Of a stretch of 64,000 nucleotides of DNA, positions 45,007 through 53,260 are shown piece after piece; positions within the stretch are counted from its first letter, which is position 1, and each line of letters starts with the position of its first letter. Position numbers and translations under genes: made by a program. The notes beneath the pieces are model-generated. The model was not told where the DNA came from. It saw nothing but the letters and a program-made list of their open reading frames with translations, and did not search any database. This DNA is from Aminobacterium mobile DSM 12262 (lineage in GTDB: Bacteria; Synergistota; Synergistia; Synergistales; Aminobacteriaceae): the NCBI RefSeq assembly GCF_000526395.1, contig NZ_JAFZ01000001.1:620001-684000 (forward strand), given 5' to 3'.

Positions 45007-45501
45007 ATGGCAAATACCTTTCACGTTGGAATGGCAGATTTAGTTGTCGTCACGGCTCCAGATGTTCTTGTCACACTAGGCTTGGGATCGTGTATAGGTC
45101 TCGTCATTTATGATTCTGTGGCAAAAGTGGCAGGGATGGCTCATATTATGCTTCCAGAAAGCAGGGGAGGAAAAGAAAGCACGATAGATAAGCCTGGCAA
45201 ATTCGCTGATACAGCGGTCCCGGCATTAATAGATGCAGTTTGCAAGAGAGGGGCTTTACGGTCCCGTTTAAAAGCAAAATTTGCAGGAGGGGCCCAGATG
45301 TTTTCCATCCCAGGAGCCCAAACTGATTTTTTAGCAGTTGGAAGTAGAAATGTGCGACAGACATCAGAATGGCTTAATAAATATAAGATTAAGATAGTAA
45401 CAACAGATACTGGCGGTAATAGAGGGCGAAGCGTAGAGTTCTCTACAGAGACGTGGATGCTTTCCATAAAAACGCTTGGTCAGGGGAACAACGAGATATA
45501 A
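45007..45501 (+). CDS. cheD: Chemoreceptor glutamine deamidase CheD
   Basis: CheD (164 aa) deamidates glutamines on chemoreceptors and binds CheC. The catalytic Cys29 is in LGLGSCIGLVIYD and His46 in GMAHIMLPES. The conserved AKFAGGAQMF and NVRQTSEWL stretches follow. The gene ends 15 bp before an unrecognised ORF. Confidence 0.94.
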   Translation: MANTFHVGMADLVVVTAPDVLVTLGLGSCIGLVIYDSVAKVAGMAHIMLPESRGGKESTIDKPGKFADTAVPALIDAVCKRGALRSRLKAKFAGGAQMFSIPGAQTDFLAVGSRNVRQTSEWLNKYKIKIVTTDTGGNRGRSVEFSTETWMLSIKTLGQGNNEI

Positions 45502-45516
45502 GGAGGGGAGAGGACT

Positions 45517-46638
45517 GTGGTGGATAATAGCCAGCAGAATCTAGCAGAAGGGATAGAAGTAGAAGTAGAAGAAAATCAACCAACAGTTGTAAAAGAAGAT
45601 GGCGAAGCCGAAGTCGAAGTCCAGGAAATGCAACCTCTTCCACCAGAAGTAGAGGAAGAACTCTGTTCTCTCTTTCATTGTACTCCTGGGTCTTTGCGAG
45701 CAGTACTTTCCACTGTTCATGAGAACCCCAAGGAACTTTTAACGCTTTTAAAATCCCTTTCCCCCTCGTACGTTGCTATTAAGGTTCGTTTTGATTCTCA
45801 CAAACGAGGCGAGGCGGGCGGTGCTTTTTGCCTTCTTTGTAGAGGAACTTCAGGTGAAATTTTCGATGAAACATATTGGGCTTCAAGCAAAGGAATTCCT
45901 GAAGGATTTGAAATTAATGCTAGTTGGGAGTCAGTTCGGAAAGCAATTATTGATTTGCGAGGCCCCGATTTGCGGGCTCATTTCGAGAAAGTTCTCTGGA
46001 ATAAATTACGAGGAGCTGTGCGTGATATTTTAAGTCCTACACAGGTCAATCTTCTTTTTTCTTCCGAATCTCCTGGAGCACAGGTAATAGAGAAGCTTCA
46101 AGAAAAGTTAAAAGAAGTTTTTCGTACAGACCTAGATTTTGTAGTTGTTTTTGAGCGATTTAACAAAGCTCGTCTTGAGCTTTCTGGGCTGTCTGAAGGA
46201 GATGAACGTGTCCCTCAAAAGGAAGATAATTCTTTATCCACAGAGTACATTAAAGAGCGTGGAATTTTTATTCCTTGCTCCTCCATTGTCGATCCAGTAC
46301 GAGGAGAGGCTGCCTCAGAACTTACTGCCGGGGATAGGATATGGGTTTCTTTTGATGATACCGGTCTTTCCGGTTTTATAAAAAGAACTCTTCAACAGAC
46401 TGGTGAGCTGTCTGTTTTTCCTGTCCAAAGTGTTGAAAAGCTTCCGAGTGGACTTGTATTGGTGAGAGTAAGTATATCTGAGGGTATTTACGGACAAATA
46501 CGGTTATCTGGTGATATTAAAGTAAAAGTAGAAGAAAGTGGGATTCGCATACGGAAGAATCTTTTTTCCAGGAAAATTATGTTGATGATTCCTTTAGCTC
46601 TATTTATCTTCTGGCTCTTCTATTTGCTATTACGATGA
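45517..46638 (+). CDS. Unrecognised C-terminally membrane-anchored protein in motility operon
   Basis: A 373-aa protein I cannot place in a family. It has an acidic, Glu/Val-rich N-terminus (residues 1-45), then a small helical stretch EEELCSLFHCTPGSLRAVLS that looks UBA/TS-N-like by eye only. A mixed middle domain of about 150 aa and a beta-rich domain (about 250-345) follow. The end is a single hydrophobic helix (residues 353-372) preceded by basic RKNLFSRK. This layout suggests a cytoplasmic protein anchored by its tail. The GTG start 45517 lies behind AGGAGGGGAGAGGAC. It sits between cheD and the flagellar sigma factor with no gaps, so it is very likely co-expressed with motility genes. 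Function is unknown. Confidence 0.85.
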   Translation: MVDNSQQNLAEGIEVEVEENQPTVVKEDGEAEVEVQEMQPLPPEVEEELCSLFHCTPGSLRAVLSTVHENPKELLTLLKSLSPSYVAIKVRFDSHKRGEAGGAFCLLCRGTSGEIFDETYWASSKGIPEGFEINASWESVRKAIIDLRGPDLRAHFEKVLWNKLRGAVRDILSPTQVNLLFSSESPGAQVIEKLQEKLKEVFRTDLDFVVVFERFNKARLELSGLSEGDERVPQKEDNSLSTEYIKERGIFIPCSSIVDPVRGEAASELTAGDRIWVSFDDTGLSGFIKRTLQQTGELSVFPVQSVEKLPSGLVLVRVSISEGIYGQIRLSGDIKVKVEESGIRIRKNLFSRKIMLMIPLALFIFWLFYLLLR

Positions 46639-46657
46639 GAGGTTGTGGCGCGCAGGA

Positions 46658-47401
46658 ATGAAAGAGAGAGATCAGGAACTCTGGACTCGTTATTTTAGAG
46701 ATCGCTCAGAAGCCGCGAAGGAGGAAGTTGTTTGCCGATACCTCCCCTTAGTGAAGTATGTGGTAGGTAGAATGGCTGTCTCCCCCCCTTCTGGGCTTGA
46801 TTATGATGACCTCTTGAGTTTTGGAGTGTTTGGTCTTCTTGATGCAATAGATCGCTTTGACCTCGAAAAAGGAGCAGCCTTTCAGACCTTTGCTGTTCCG
46901 CGAATTCGAGGCGCAGTTTTAGATGAGCTTCGTAAGTATGATTGGATTTCCCGAACAGGAAGGGAGAAGATACAAAAGCTCAATCGTGCTGTAGACAAAG
47001 TCTTGCAAGATCAGGGCGTTGTTAATGATGCAGTGCTCATGAATGAGCTTGAAATGGACGAAAAAACATATAGAGAGACTTTGGAAATAGCTAGCCGCAG
47101 CTATATCGTTTCTCTCGATGAAGTTTTAGCTTTAGATGATGGAGAAGTTGTACGAGAGGGCGTTCTTGCTGACGATGCGTCTTCAGCTCTGGAGGTCTTG
47201 GAAGAGTCTGAAGAAGTGGAAAAGGTTGTTTCTGCTCTCGAAAAACTTCCTGAACGAGAAAGATTTGTCATATCCCTTTATTATTATGAAGGTTTGACCT
47301 TAAAGGAGATTGGAAGTGTTCTTGGGGTAACAGAATCAAGAGTGTCTCAACTCCATGGCAAAGCTTTAGTAGCCTTAAGAAGAATGCTCCAGGCCAAGTA
47401 A
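46658..47401 (+). CDS. fliA: Flagellar sigma factor FliA/SigD/WhiG type
   Basis: Sigma-28-type factor (247 aa) for late flagellar genes. Region 2 is visible (YLPLVKYVVGRMA, YDDLLSFGVFGLLDAIDRFD, FQTFAVPRIRGAVLDELRK with DWISR), region 3 follows, and region 4 ends VISLYYYEGLTLKEIGSVLG, VTESRVSQLHGKAL. The ATG at 46658 is favoured; a TTG at 46643 would add five residues and has little room for a ribosome-binding site. Its position after cheD and an unknown gene corresponds to sigD in B. subtilis. No anti-sigma FlgM gene is adjacent. Confidence 0.93.
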   Translation: MKERDQELWTRYFRDRSEAAKEEVVCRYLPLVKYVVGRMAVSPPSGLDYDDLLSFGVFGLLDAIDRFDLEKGAAFQTFAVPRIRGAVLDELRKYDWISRTGREKIQKLNRAVDKVLQDQGVVNDAVLMNELEMDEKTYRETLEIASRSYIVSLDEVLALDDGEVVREGVLADDASSALEVLEESEEVEKVVSALEKLPERERFVISLYYYEGLTLKEIGSVLGVTESRVSQLHGKALVALRRMLQAK

Positions 47402-47414
47402 GGGGGGCTTCAGT

Positions 47415-49010
47415 ATGGGAGAGGCGTCTTTGCGTTTAGAATTCAAGGAGGATGGTATCTATCTCGTTTCACTGGCGGAAGGCATGCCAGACTTGAGTGA
47501 TGTTGTTGACTTACTGAAACAAAAGGGCGTAGAAAACTACGATGGAGATGCGATTGTTGCTTTTCTTAAAGAAAAGCAAGAAGAACCTTTCAAGATCGCG
47601 GAACGAGATCCGGCCAATGAACGGGATGCTGTTGTGGAGGTGCAAATAAACGCTGATGGTATGAGCGCAGACCTGCGGATATCACCTCCTACTGGAGATA
47701 AACCTTGGCCGACTGTAGATTTCCTGCAAAAAAGTCTTGCGGAAAAGGGTGTTGTTTTCGGGGTAGATACTCATGCTTTAGGGAGAATTGTTCAGGAGCG
47801 CATTATTAATGAGTGGGTTCATGTTGCCTCAGGACAGTTGCCACAAGATGGCAAAGATGCACAAATTGATTTTTCTGTTCAATTCGGGGAAAGCAAACCT
47901 AAGGTTACAGAAGATGGTGGGAAAGTAGATTATCGCAATATGAATACTATTACCATCGTGTTAAAAAACCAGCTTCTTGCCACAAAAACGGTACCCACTG
48001 AAGGTCATAGCGGAATGACAGTAAGGGGTATTCCTGTTGCGGCAAAGTTGGGACGAGATTATAACCTCCCTGTGGGCAAGGGAACTTATATTGCGGAAGA
48101 CGGCCTTTCTTTGCTTGCCTCTACAGATGGGCATTTGACTCTTTCCCAGGGGAAGCTCAATGTAATACCTGTCTTTACTGTAGATGGAGACCTTGATTAT
48201 AGTGTGGGAAATATTAACTTTATAGGTACCGTGGATATTAAAGGATCTGTTCGAGAAGGCTTTGAAGTTGTTTCTTCTGGAGATATTCAGATACGTGGAG
48301 TTGTTGAAGGGGCTCATTTGTCGAGTAAAGGGAATATCGCTCTTTCTGGCGGGGTGCGAGGTATGGGGAAAGCCCGAATAGAAGCTGTTGGTAATATAGA
48401 GGCAGCTTTTGTGGACCAATGCCTCGTAGCGAGTAACGGGACGGTTCAGATAAAGAATGCTATTCTCCATAGCGATGTTTCAGCTAATCAATCTGTTGTT
48501 GTTTTAGGAGGAGCTAAATCGCAGATCGCCGGAGGTCGGGTACAGGCCGGGGTAGAGGTGCTTTGCCAAACTTTAGGAAGCGAAATGGGAACTAAAACAG
48601 AAGTAATAGTAGGGGTTTTGCCAGAATATAACGAGAGAAAAAAGGAATTGCAAACGCTTATAACTGCGTTAAAAGATAAGGCAGATAAGGTGGAAGCGAA
48701 TCTTTCCTTTCTGAAAAAACTTGAATCTGCTGGAGAGATTGATGATGGGAAGCGAGAGCTTCTAATTTCTCTCACCAAAAACAAATTCCAAATACAAGCG
48801 CAGCTTATCAAACATGAGGATGAGTTGCAATCCATTGAAGCGAGAATAGAGACAAGTCGCTCCAAAGGCCGAGTTCGAGTTAAGGGGGTCTGTTACCCTG
48901 GCGTTTCTGTGACAATTCGAGGAGTTACATATATAGTTCGAGAGGAACAGCGTTTTGCCACCTTTATCTATGAGGCTGGAGAGGTTCGTGTGAAGCCTTT
49001 TGATTTTTAA
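47415..49010 (+). CDS. fapA: FapA-type DUF342 protein
   Basis: A 531-aa cytoplasmic DUF342 (flagellar assembly protein A, FapA) family protein. The glycine-rich beta-helical FapA core is visible (DYRNMNTITIVL, TEGHSGMTVRGIPVAAKLGR, VDGDLDYSVGNINFIGTVDI, GSVREGFEVVSSGDIQIRGV, DVSANQSVVVLGGAKSQIAG), followed by a C-terminal coiled coil (about 405-485). Family members occur in flagellar and type IV pilus contexts and in Vibrio FapA helps place the flagellar pole machinery. It starts at ATG 47415, 13 bp after the sigma-factor gene. Confidence 0.88.
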   Translation: MGEASLRLEFKEDGIYLVSLAEGMPDLSDVVDLLKQKGVENYDGDAIVAFLKEKQEEPFKIAERDPANERDAVVEVQINADGMSADLRISPPTGDKPWPTVDFLQKSLAEKGVVFGVDTHALGRIVQERIINEWVHVASGQLPQDGKDAQIDFSVQFGESKPKVTEDGGKVDYRNMNTITIVLKNQLLATKTVPTEGHSGMTVRGIPVAAKLGRDYNLPVGKGTYIAEDGLSLLASTDGHLTLSQGKLNVIPVFTVDGDLDYSVGNINFIGTVDIKGSVREGFEVVSSGDIQIRGVVEGAHLSSKGNIALSGGVRGMGKARIEAVGNIEAAFVDQCLVASNGTVQIKNAILHSDVSANQSVVVLGGAKSQIAGGRVQAGVEVLCQTLGSEMGTKTEVIVGVLPEYNERKKELQTLITALKDKADKVEANLSFLKKLESAGEIDDGKRELLISLTKNKFQIQAQLIKHEDELQSIEARIETSRSKGRVRVKGVCYPGVSVTIRGVTYIVREEQRFATFIYEAGEVRVKPFDF

Positions 49011-49057
49011 ATCGTCCCCTCAGTAAAATGAAAGGGGCTATGTGAGGAGAGAGTCGA

Positions 49058-49366
49058 ATGGTTGTAAATCCTTTGCACTTACAGCTTTCTCATTGGAATG
49101 TAGAGCAAAATGCGCAGAATGTTCGAGAACAAAACTCCCCTGCATCCTTAGCCGGACAACAAGGAGAAATTGTGGCAAGTTCTTTACAGAAAGAACAGAC
49201 GGTGCAGGGTGGAGAAGAATCTGCCAGAGGCCAGAAGGCAGATTTGAAGAAAAAGAACGATAGGGGTAAGAAAAAAAGGGAAAGAGAGAACGGCCTTCAT
49301 GCACGCCGAGAAGAAAAAAAAGAAAAATGTGCAGAAGGCAAAGATGGTTTTGACCTCTATGCGTAG
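49058..49366 (+). CDS. Small Lys/Glu-rich protein of unknown function
   Basis: A 102-aa highly charged protein; residues about 62-95 are dense in Lys, Arg and Glu. No membrane segment or known motif. A strong GTGAGGAGAGAG precedes ATG 49058, which argues that it is translated. It sits between fapA and two unrecognised genes. Composition alone cannot suggest a role. Confidence 0.6.
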   Translation: MVVNPLHLQLSHWNVEQNAQNVREQNSPASLAGQQGEIVASSLQKEQTVQGGEESARGQKADLKKKNDRGKKKRERENGLHARREEKKEKCAEGKDGFDLYA

Positions 49367-49401
49367 CAGCTAATTTTTTAATTCAAGAAAGGACAGCTTA
49401 T

Positions 49402-49962
49402 ATGACAACAAATAAGCAGCTTGGGTATTTGTTAATTGAGGAGAATAACAATACCTACCGAGGGGCAGTGCTGATAACAGATTTTCGTGGTATTCCTATG
49501 GATTTTAGATATACTGACCCCGTTTCTCCTACTCGCATCGAGAGAGTTTTATATGGTAACGCTTTGGATGTCTATCTCCGAGAGGAATTGATCCTTCAAA
49601 GTCTCGTTTCCTCGGTAGAAATGAAGCCTGTCTTATGGATATGTCGTGAAGATTCTTTTTTAGCACCCTTGCGGAAGGTTTCTAGAGGAAAAGTGGTTAC
49701 CCTTTCCGATACAGCCCGTTCCTTTTTAAAACAGACAGGAAACATGGAGCCTCAAATAGAAAAAGGAGTATTTCTTCTCCAGGTAGATCCGGTGAGCTCT
49801 CCCCTTCGTCTCTGCGTTGAATCTGAGAGGGAAGGAGAGGCTAATGATATTTCTGCCATTCTTGTAGAAGCTGCTCGTACCATGGAACTATTGGAGCCTT
49901 TCACGCGTATAGAAAAAGCTCTCCGTGCAATAGAAGATGAGCGAGAAAACTCCCAGGCTTAA
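49402..49962 (+). CDS. Conserved-looking protein of unknown function
   Basis: A 186-aa protein I do not recognise by name. The N-terminal half has a well-structured, probably conserved pattern: LGYLLIEENNNTYRGAVLIT, then DFRGIPMDFRYTDPVSPTRI and VLYGNALDVYLREEL. It has no signal, membrane segment or metal motif. ATG 49402 follows GAAAGGACAGC. It overlaps the next gene by 26 bp. Confidence 0.75.
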   Translation: MTTNKQLGYLLIEENNNTYRGAVLITDFRGIPMDFRYTDPVSPTRIERVLYGNALDVYLREELILQSLVSSVEMKPVLWICREDSFLAPLRKVSRGKVVTLSDTARSFLKQTGNMEPQIEKGVFLLQVDPVSSPLRLCVESEREGEANDISAILVEAARTMELLEPFTRIEKALRAIEDERENSQA

Positions 49963-50566
49963 TTTCCTTAAATTAAGACAGACGTTGGCGCGTCTTTTCT
50001 TAGGGCGAATAGCAGTGTATTCTCTGAGTAAGGGGCCGAGATGTGTCAGGGTGGCAACTTTGCGCTGTATTGTGGATATCCACCGAGTACTCCCTGAAGT
50101 GCATATTTCGTCTTTATCATTGTTAAGCAAAATTGAACCCCGAAATCTTTCCCCTCAAGGAGGAGTTATTTTACATAAAAAGTGCTCTTCTTATAAGATC
50201 TCCTTTTGCGGAACAGGTTGCCACGTTGCTTGTTATAGTGCTTTGCTGTCTCTCCCCCATATTTACGACGGGAGAGATAAAATGTTTTTGTTACCCCAAA
50301 CTCGGCAAAATCGCTCTTCGTACATTAGAGAAAAGCTTGGAGAAGACGGTTTGATTTTTCTTGCATATTTTTCTCCTGTTATTCAAAAAGCCGTATTGAA
50401 AAGTATTTTAAATAAAGAGACTGGAACTCTTTTGATTTGGTATAATTCCCAGAGTAGGTCTTTTTTCTCTCAGGGGTTGGCGCTTTTTAGCCCTATAGGA
50501 GGGAAGGGTGGATTGGTCTGGAAGTGGATAGAACTGCCCGGCGAAATTCATGATGTAAATCATTGA
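49937..50566 (+). CDS. Protein of unknown function coupled to the gene before it
   Basis: A 209-aa basic protein with several Cys and His (CRVxx, HKKCSS, CGTGCHVACYS). It may bind a metal, but no known motif is matched. The start lies within the end of the 186-aa gene, so the two are likely made together. Family unknown; the long open frame and overlap support coding. Confidence 0.65.
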   Translation: MSEKTPRLNFLKLRQTLARLFLGRIAVYSLSKGPRCVRVATLRCIVDIHRVLPEVHISSLSLLSKIEPRNLSPQGGVILHKKCSSYKISFCGTGCHVACYSALLSLPHIYDGRDKMFLLPQTRQNRSSYIREKLGEDGLIFLAYFSPVIQKAVLKSILNKETGTLLIWYNSQSRSFFSQGLALFSPIGGKGGLVWKWIELPGEIHDVNH

Positions 50567-50671
50567 GTTGTCCCGTGGGGGTGATGTACGCAAAGGATAT
50601 TATTCAGACAATCACTAAGTGTGCCTGAAAAAGGCCTTTCACATTCATTTTTTTGGAGGGTAGAAAAGCTG

Positions 50672-51088
50672 ATGGTAGAAGAAAAGAGGAGTGACCAGGC
50701 TCCGGTACAGGTAGGAGACACGGTCGAATGTGAAGTGGAGCAGATCATGCCTTATGGAGCATTTGTGCGCCTCTCCACGGGACAGAGGGCTATGATTCAT
50801 ATCTCTGAGCTCTCGTATAATTATGTCAAGAAAGTAGAGGATGTTCTTGCCATAGGGCAAAAGGTGAAGGCGAAAGTTATTAAGATTGATGAAAAGAACA
50901 GGATTGATCTTTCGCTTAAAAAAATGGAAGAACGACCCCCCCTTCCCTCTGCTCCTAAAGAAACCGAGGATAGTTTTGAAAAGAAACTTTCTAATTTCCT
51001 CAAAATAAGCGACCAAAAGATAGCTGATTTGAATAGCAAGCTCAACAATGCGAAAGCCGCAAAACGCCGGAGTCGTAAAAGTAAATGA
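50672..51088 (+). CDS. S1 RNA-binding domain protein (YugI/GSP13-like)
   Basis: A 138-aa protein with one S1 domain (residues about 10-80: VGDTVECEVEQIMPYGAFVRL, AMIHISELSYNYVKKVEDVL, VKAKVIKIDEKNRIDLSLKK) and a Lys/Arg-rich tail (AKAAKRRSRKSK). Such small S1 proteins are general RNA-binding stress proteins like B. subtilis YugI. An earlier in-frame GTG at 50621 exists, but ATG 50672 has TTGGAGGG placed 10 bp before it. A strong terminator follows the gene. Confidence 0.88.
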   Translation: MVEEKRSDQAPVQVGDTVECEVEQIMPYGAFVRLSTGQRAMIHISELSYNYVKKVEDVLAIGQKVKAKVIKIDEKNRIDLSLKKMEERPPLPSAPKETEDSFEKKLSNFLKISDQKIADLNSKLNNAKAAKRRSRKSK

Positions 51089-51104
51089 CAGGAAGAAATA
51101 GATG

Positions 51105-51130
51105 GGGGAGCCAAGGCTCCCCTGCTTTTT
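51105..51130 (+). terminator. Rho-independent terminator after the S1-domain gene
   Basis: The inverted repeat GGGGAGCC-AA-GGCTCCCC (at least 7 bp of stem with a 4-nt loop) is followed by TGCTTTTT. It lies 16 bp after the S1 gene stop and before the next start, so the DUF501-like gene and argH need their own promoter or readthrough. Confidence 0.85.
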
Positions 51131-51153
51131 ATCCTTACATCTCCTTACTGGAT

Positions 51154-51681
51154 ATGGACGTTATAAGGCGCCAAATGTCTCGACGAAAATTTGACGATCG
51201 AATAGTATTAGGAGTGGCTTCTCGTTGTAAATGGGGGTATCCACAGACGCTCATTTGTAACCCAATAAAGAGGCAAGAACCTTTCCCTACCATATTTTGG
51301 TTAAGTTGTCCTTTCCTTGTTCAAAAATGCGGGGAGCTAGAATCCCAACAAGGAGTAAAAGACATGGAATCCTTTCTTTCCTCTGGAGTCCCACTCCAAA
51401 AGTGGGTGCAGTATCATTTAGCACATCGAATGATAAAGCTAAGTTTGCTGTCTTTAGGAACTAAAATTTTTTTTCGTAAACGTCGAAGATGTCTCTGGGC
51501 GGCCTTGCAAAGTGGTGGGATAGGCGGCATTCAGAATATTAACTCCTTCAATGTAAAGTGTCTTCATCTTCAGATGGCTTCTTGGTTAGGTCTTGGATAT
51601 CATCCCGCAGGAACATGGCTGGCACGTCGTTTCCATGAGATAGATTGTTCCACTCCTATGCAACAAGGATGTTTAATGTAA
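51154..51681 (+). CDS. DUF501-type protein
   Basis: A 175-aa protein with the DUF501 pattern: a Cys-containing RCKWGYPQTLICNP segment, then PFPTIFWLSCPFL with a second Cys, then ELESQQGVKDME. The four conserved features (RC..GYP, PFPT, WLSCP, LES) make this a good match to that uncharacterised family. The open frame extends back to 51085 through a terminator, but ATG 51154 gives the family N-terminus; ATG 51175 with ATAAGGCG upstream is an alternative. The function is unknown. Its stop lies 17 bp before argH. Confidence 0.75.
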   Translation: MDVIRRQMSRRKFDDRIVLGVASRCKWGYPQTLICNPIKRQEPFPTIFWLSCPFLVQKCGELESQQGVKDMESFLSSGVPLQKWVQYHLAHRMIKLSLLSLGTKIFFRKRRRCLWAALQSGGIGGIQNINSFNVKCLHLQMASWLGLGYHPAGTWLARRFHEIDCSTPMQQGCLM

Positions 51682-51698
51682 GGGAGGCTATTAATATT

Positions 51699-53096
51699 AT
51701 GTGGAAAGGGCGATTTAGTGAGAATACCGCTGATATAGTTCTGAATTATTCCCAGTCTCTAGACGTAGATTGGTGCCTAGCCCCTTTTGATATACAAGGA
51801 AGTTTGGCCCACGCTCAGATGCTTGTTTCTGTAGGTCTTTTGACACCTGACGAAGGATTGCGGATGGAACAAGGGCTCAAACAGATATTGCGCGAAATTG
51901 AAGAGGACAAATTCAAGCCCTCCATTGAACTGGAGGACGTACATATGAACATTGAACATCGACTTACAGAGATTCTCGGCTCTCTTGGAGAAAAGCTCCA
52001 CACAGGAAGAAGCCGTAACGATCAAATAGCAACGACGGTTCGCCTTTTCCTTCGAGATAAACTCGCAGATTTTCAAGAAAAGATGAGAGCCCTTCTTGAA
52101 GTTTTGCTTGGGAGAGCCAAGGCGCATCTTTATGTGGTAGTGCCGGGGTATACTCATTTGCAACAAGCTCAACCTATTAGTTTAGGTCACTATTGGATGG
52201 CTCATTTCCAGGCGTTTCGGCGAGACTATACACGCCTTCAGGCAGCTTTAGATGGCATGCAAGAGTGCCCTCTTGGATCTGGCGCTCTTGCGGGCTCTAC
52301 ATTGCCCTTAGATCGCTTTTTCACATCTGAGGCCCTTGGTTTCCAGTCCCCTTCAGAAAACAGCTTGGATTCTGTTGCGCAGCGAGATTATCTTCTCGAC
52401 TATCACTATTTCGCTACGGGATTTGCCATCCATTGTAGTCGTCTCTCTGAAGACCTGGTTATTTATAACTCTCAGGAATTTGGCTGGATTAATCTTCCAG
52501 ATGCTTTTTGTACTGGCTCGAGTATGATGCCGCAGAAGAAAAATCCTGACGTTCTCGAATTAACTCGTGGGCGAACAGGGCAAATAATAGGGCATCTTCT
52601 CGATTTGATTATTTCTTTAAAAGGATTACCCATGACGTATAATAGAGATCTTCAGGAAGATAAAAGAGGGCTTCTGGCTTCTCTTACCGCAGTGGAAGCT
52701 ATACTTTCTATCTTTCCTCCTTTCCTGTCTCAAGTAGAGGCAGATCAGGACCGGGCGATTTTAGGATTTCAAAATGGATTAACATTAGCTACGGATGTAG
52801 CGGAATATCTTGTCGGCAAAGGAATCCCTTTCCGAGAGGCTCATTGGAAGGCAGGACAGGTTGTACGTTACTGTTTAGACCATAACTGTTCCCTATTTCA
52901 ACTTTCCCTCTCTGAATGGCAAGATCTCGTCCCAGAAGTGGAAGAGGATCTTCTTCCACTCTTGGATCTTAAGACAAGTGTATCTCGTCGCCAGACCTAT
53001 GGTGGGACCTCTTTTTCTGAAGTAAATCGCCAAATAGATCATGGGTGGAACTGGATAAAAAGTATAAAAATAATAGCAAACAAGGCGAAATCCTGA
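51699..53096 (+). CDS. argH: Argininosuccinate lyase
   Basis: Last enzyme of arginine synthesis (465 aa), splitting argininosuccinate into arginine and fumarate. The conserved motifs are present: HTGRSRNDQ (about 101-109), the YTHLQQAQPI general-acid region (His at about 153) and the superfamily signature GSSMMPQKKNPD (273-284). ATG 51699 lies behind AAGGGAGG, and an upstream in-frame start at 51645 would overlap the preceding gene. No argG is adjacent, so the two genes are split in this genome. Confidence 0.96.
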   Translation: MWKGRFSENTADIVLNYSQSLDVDWCLAPFDIQGSLAHAQMLVSVGLLTPDEGLRMEQGLKQILREIEEDKFKPSIELEDVHMNIEHRLTEILGSLGEKLHTGRSRNDQIATTVRLFLRDKLADFQEKMRALLEVLLGRAKAHLYVVVPGYTHLQQAQPISLGHYWMAHFQAFRRDYTRLQAALDGMQECPLGSGALAGSTLPLDRFFTSEALGFQSPSENSLDSVAQRDYLLDYHYFATGFAIHCSRLSEDLVIYNSQEFGWINLPDAFCTGSSMMPQKKNPDVLELTRGRTGQIIGHLLDLIISLKGLPMTYNRDLQEDKRGLLASLTAVEAILSIFPPFLSQVEADQDRAILGFQNGLTLATDVAEYLVGKGIPFREAHWKAGQVVRYCLDHNCSLFQLSLSEWQDLVPEVEEDLLPLLDLKTSVSRRQTYGGTSFSEVNRQIDHGWNWIKSIKIIANKAKS

Positions 53097-53114
53097 GATT
53101 TTTTAAAGAGGGGC

Positions 53115-53142
53115 TTGACTTGCTGCCTTTTTTCTGTAGAAT
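53115..53142 (+). promoter_or_regulatory. Promoter for the tRNA cluster
   Basis: TTGACT (53115-53120) and TAGAAT (53137-53142) are 16 bp apart and lie 39 bp before the first tRNA, within the gap after argH. A short inverted repeat, CGTAAC...GTTACG (53152-53167), lies in the expected leader. Confidence 0.7.
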
Positions 53143-53180
53143 AAACCCTTGCGTAACGGCGGTTACGAGCTGAGAGCAAT

Positions 53181-53256
53181 GAGCCGTTAGCTCAGTAGGT
53201 AGAGCACCGGACTTTTAATCCGGGCGTCGTGGGTTCGACTCCCACACGGCTCACCA
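53181..53256 (+). tRNA. tRNA-Lys (anticodon TTT)
   Basis: Full cloverleaf: acceptor GAGCCGT/ACGGCTC, D arm GCTC/GAGC, anticodon stem CCGGA/TCCGG with loop CTTTTAA, T arm GTGGG/CCCAC, and encoded CCA. Anticodon TTT reads lysine codons. Confidence 0.97.
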
Positions 53257-53260
53257 AAGC

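Noticed and set aside
50623-50654. Terminator before the S1-domain gene
   Set aside because: The stem (GCCT/AGGC) is only 4 bp and the T-tract starts 12 bases after it.
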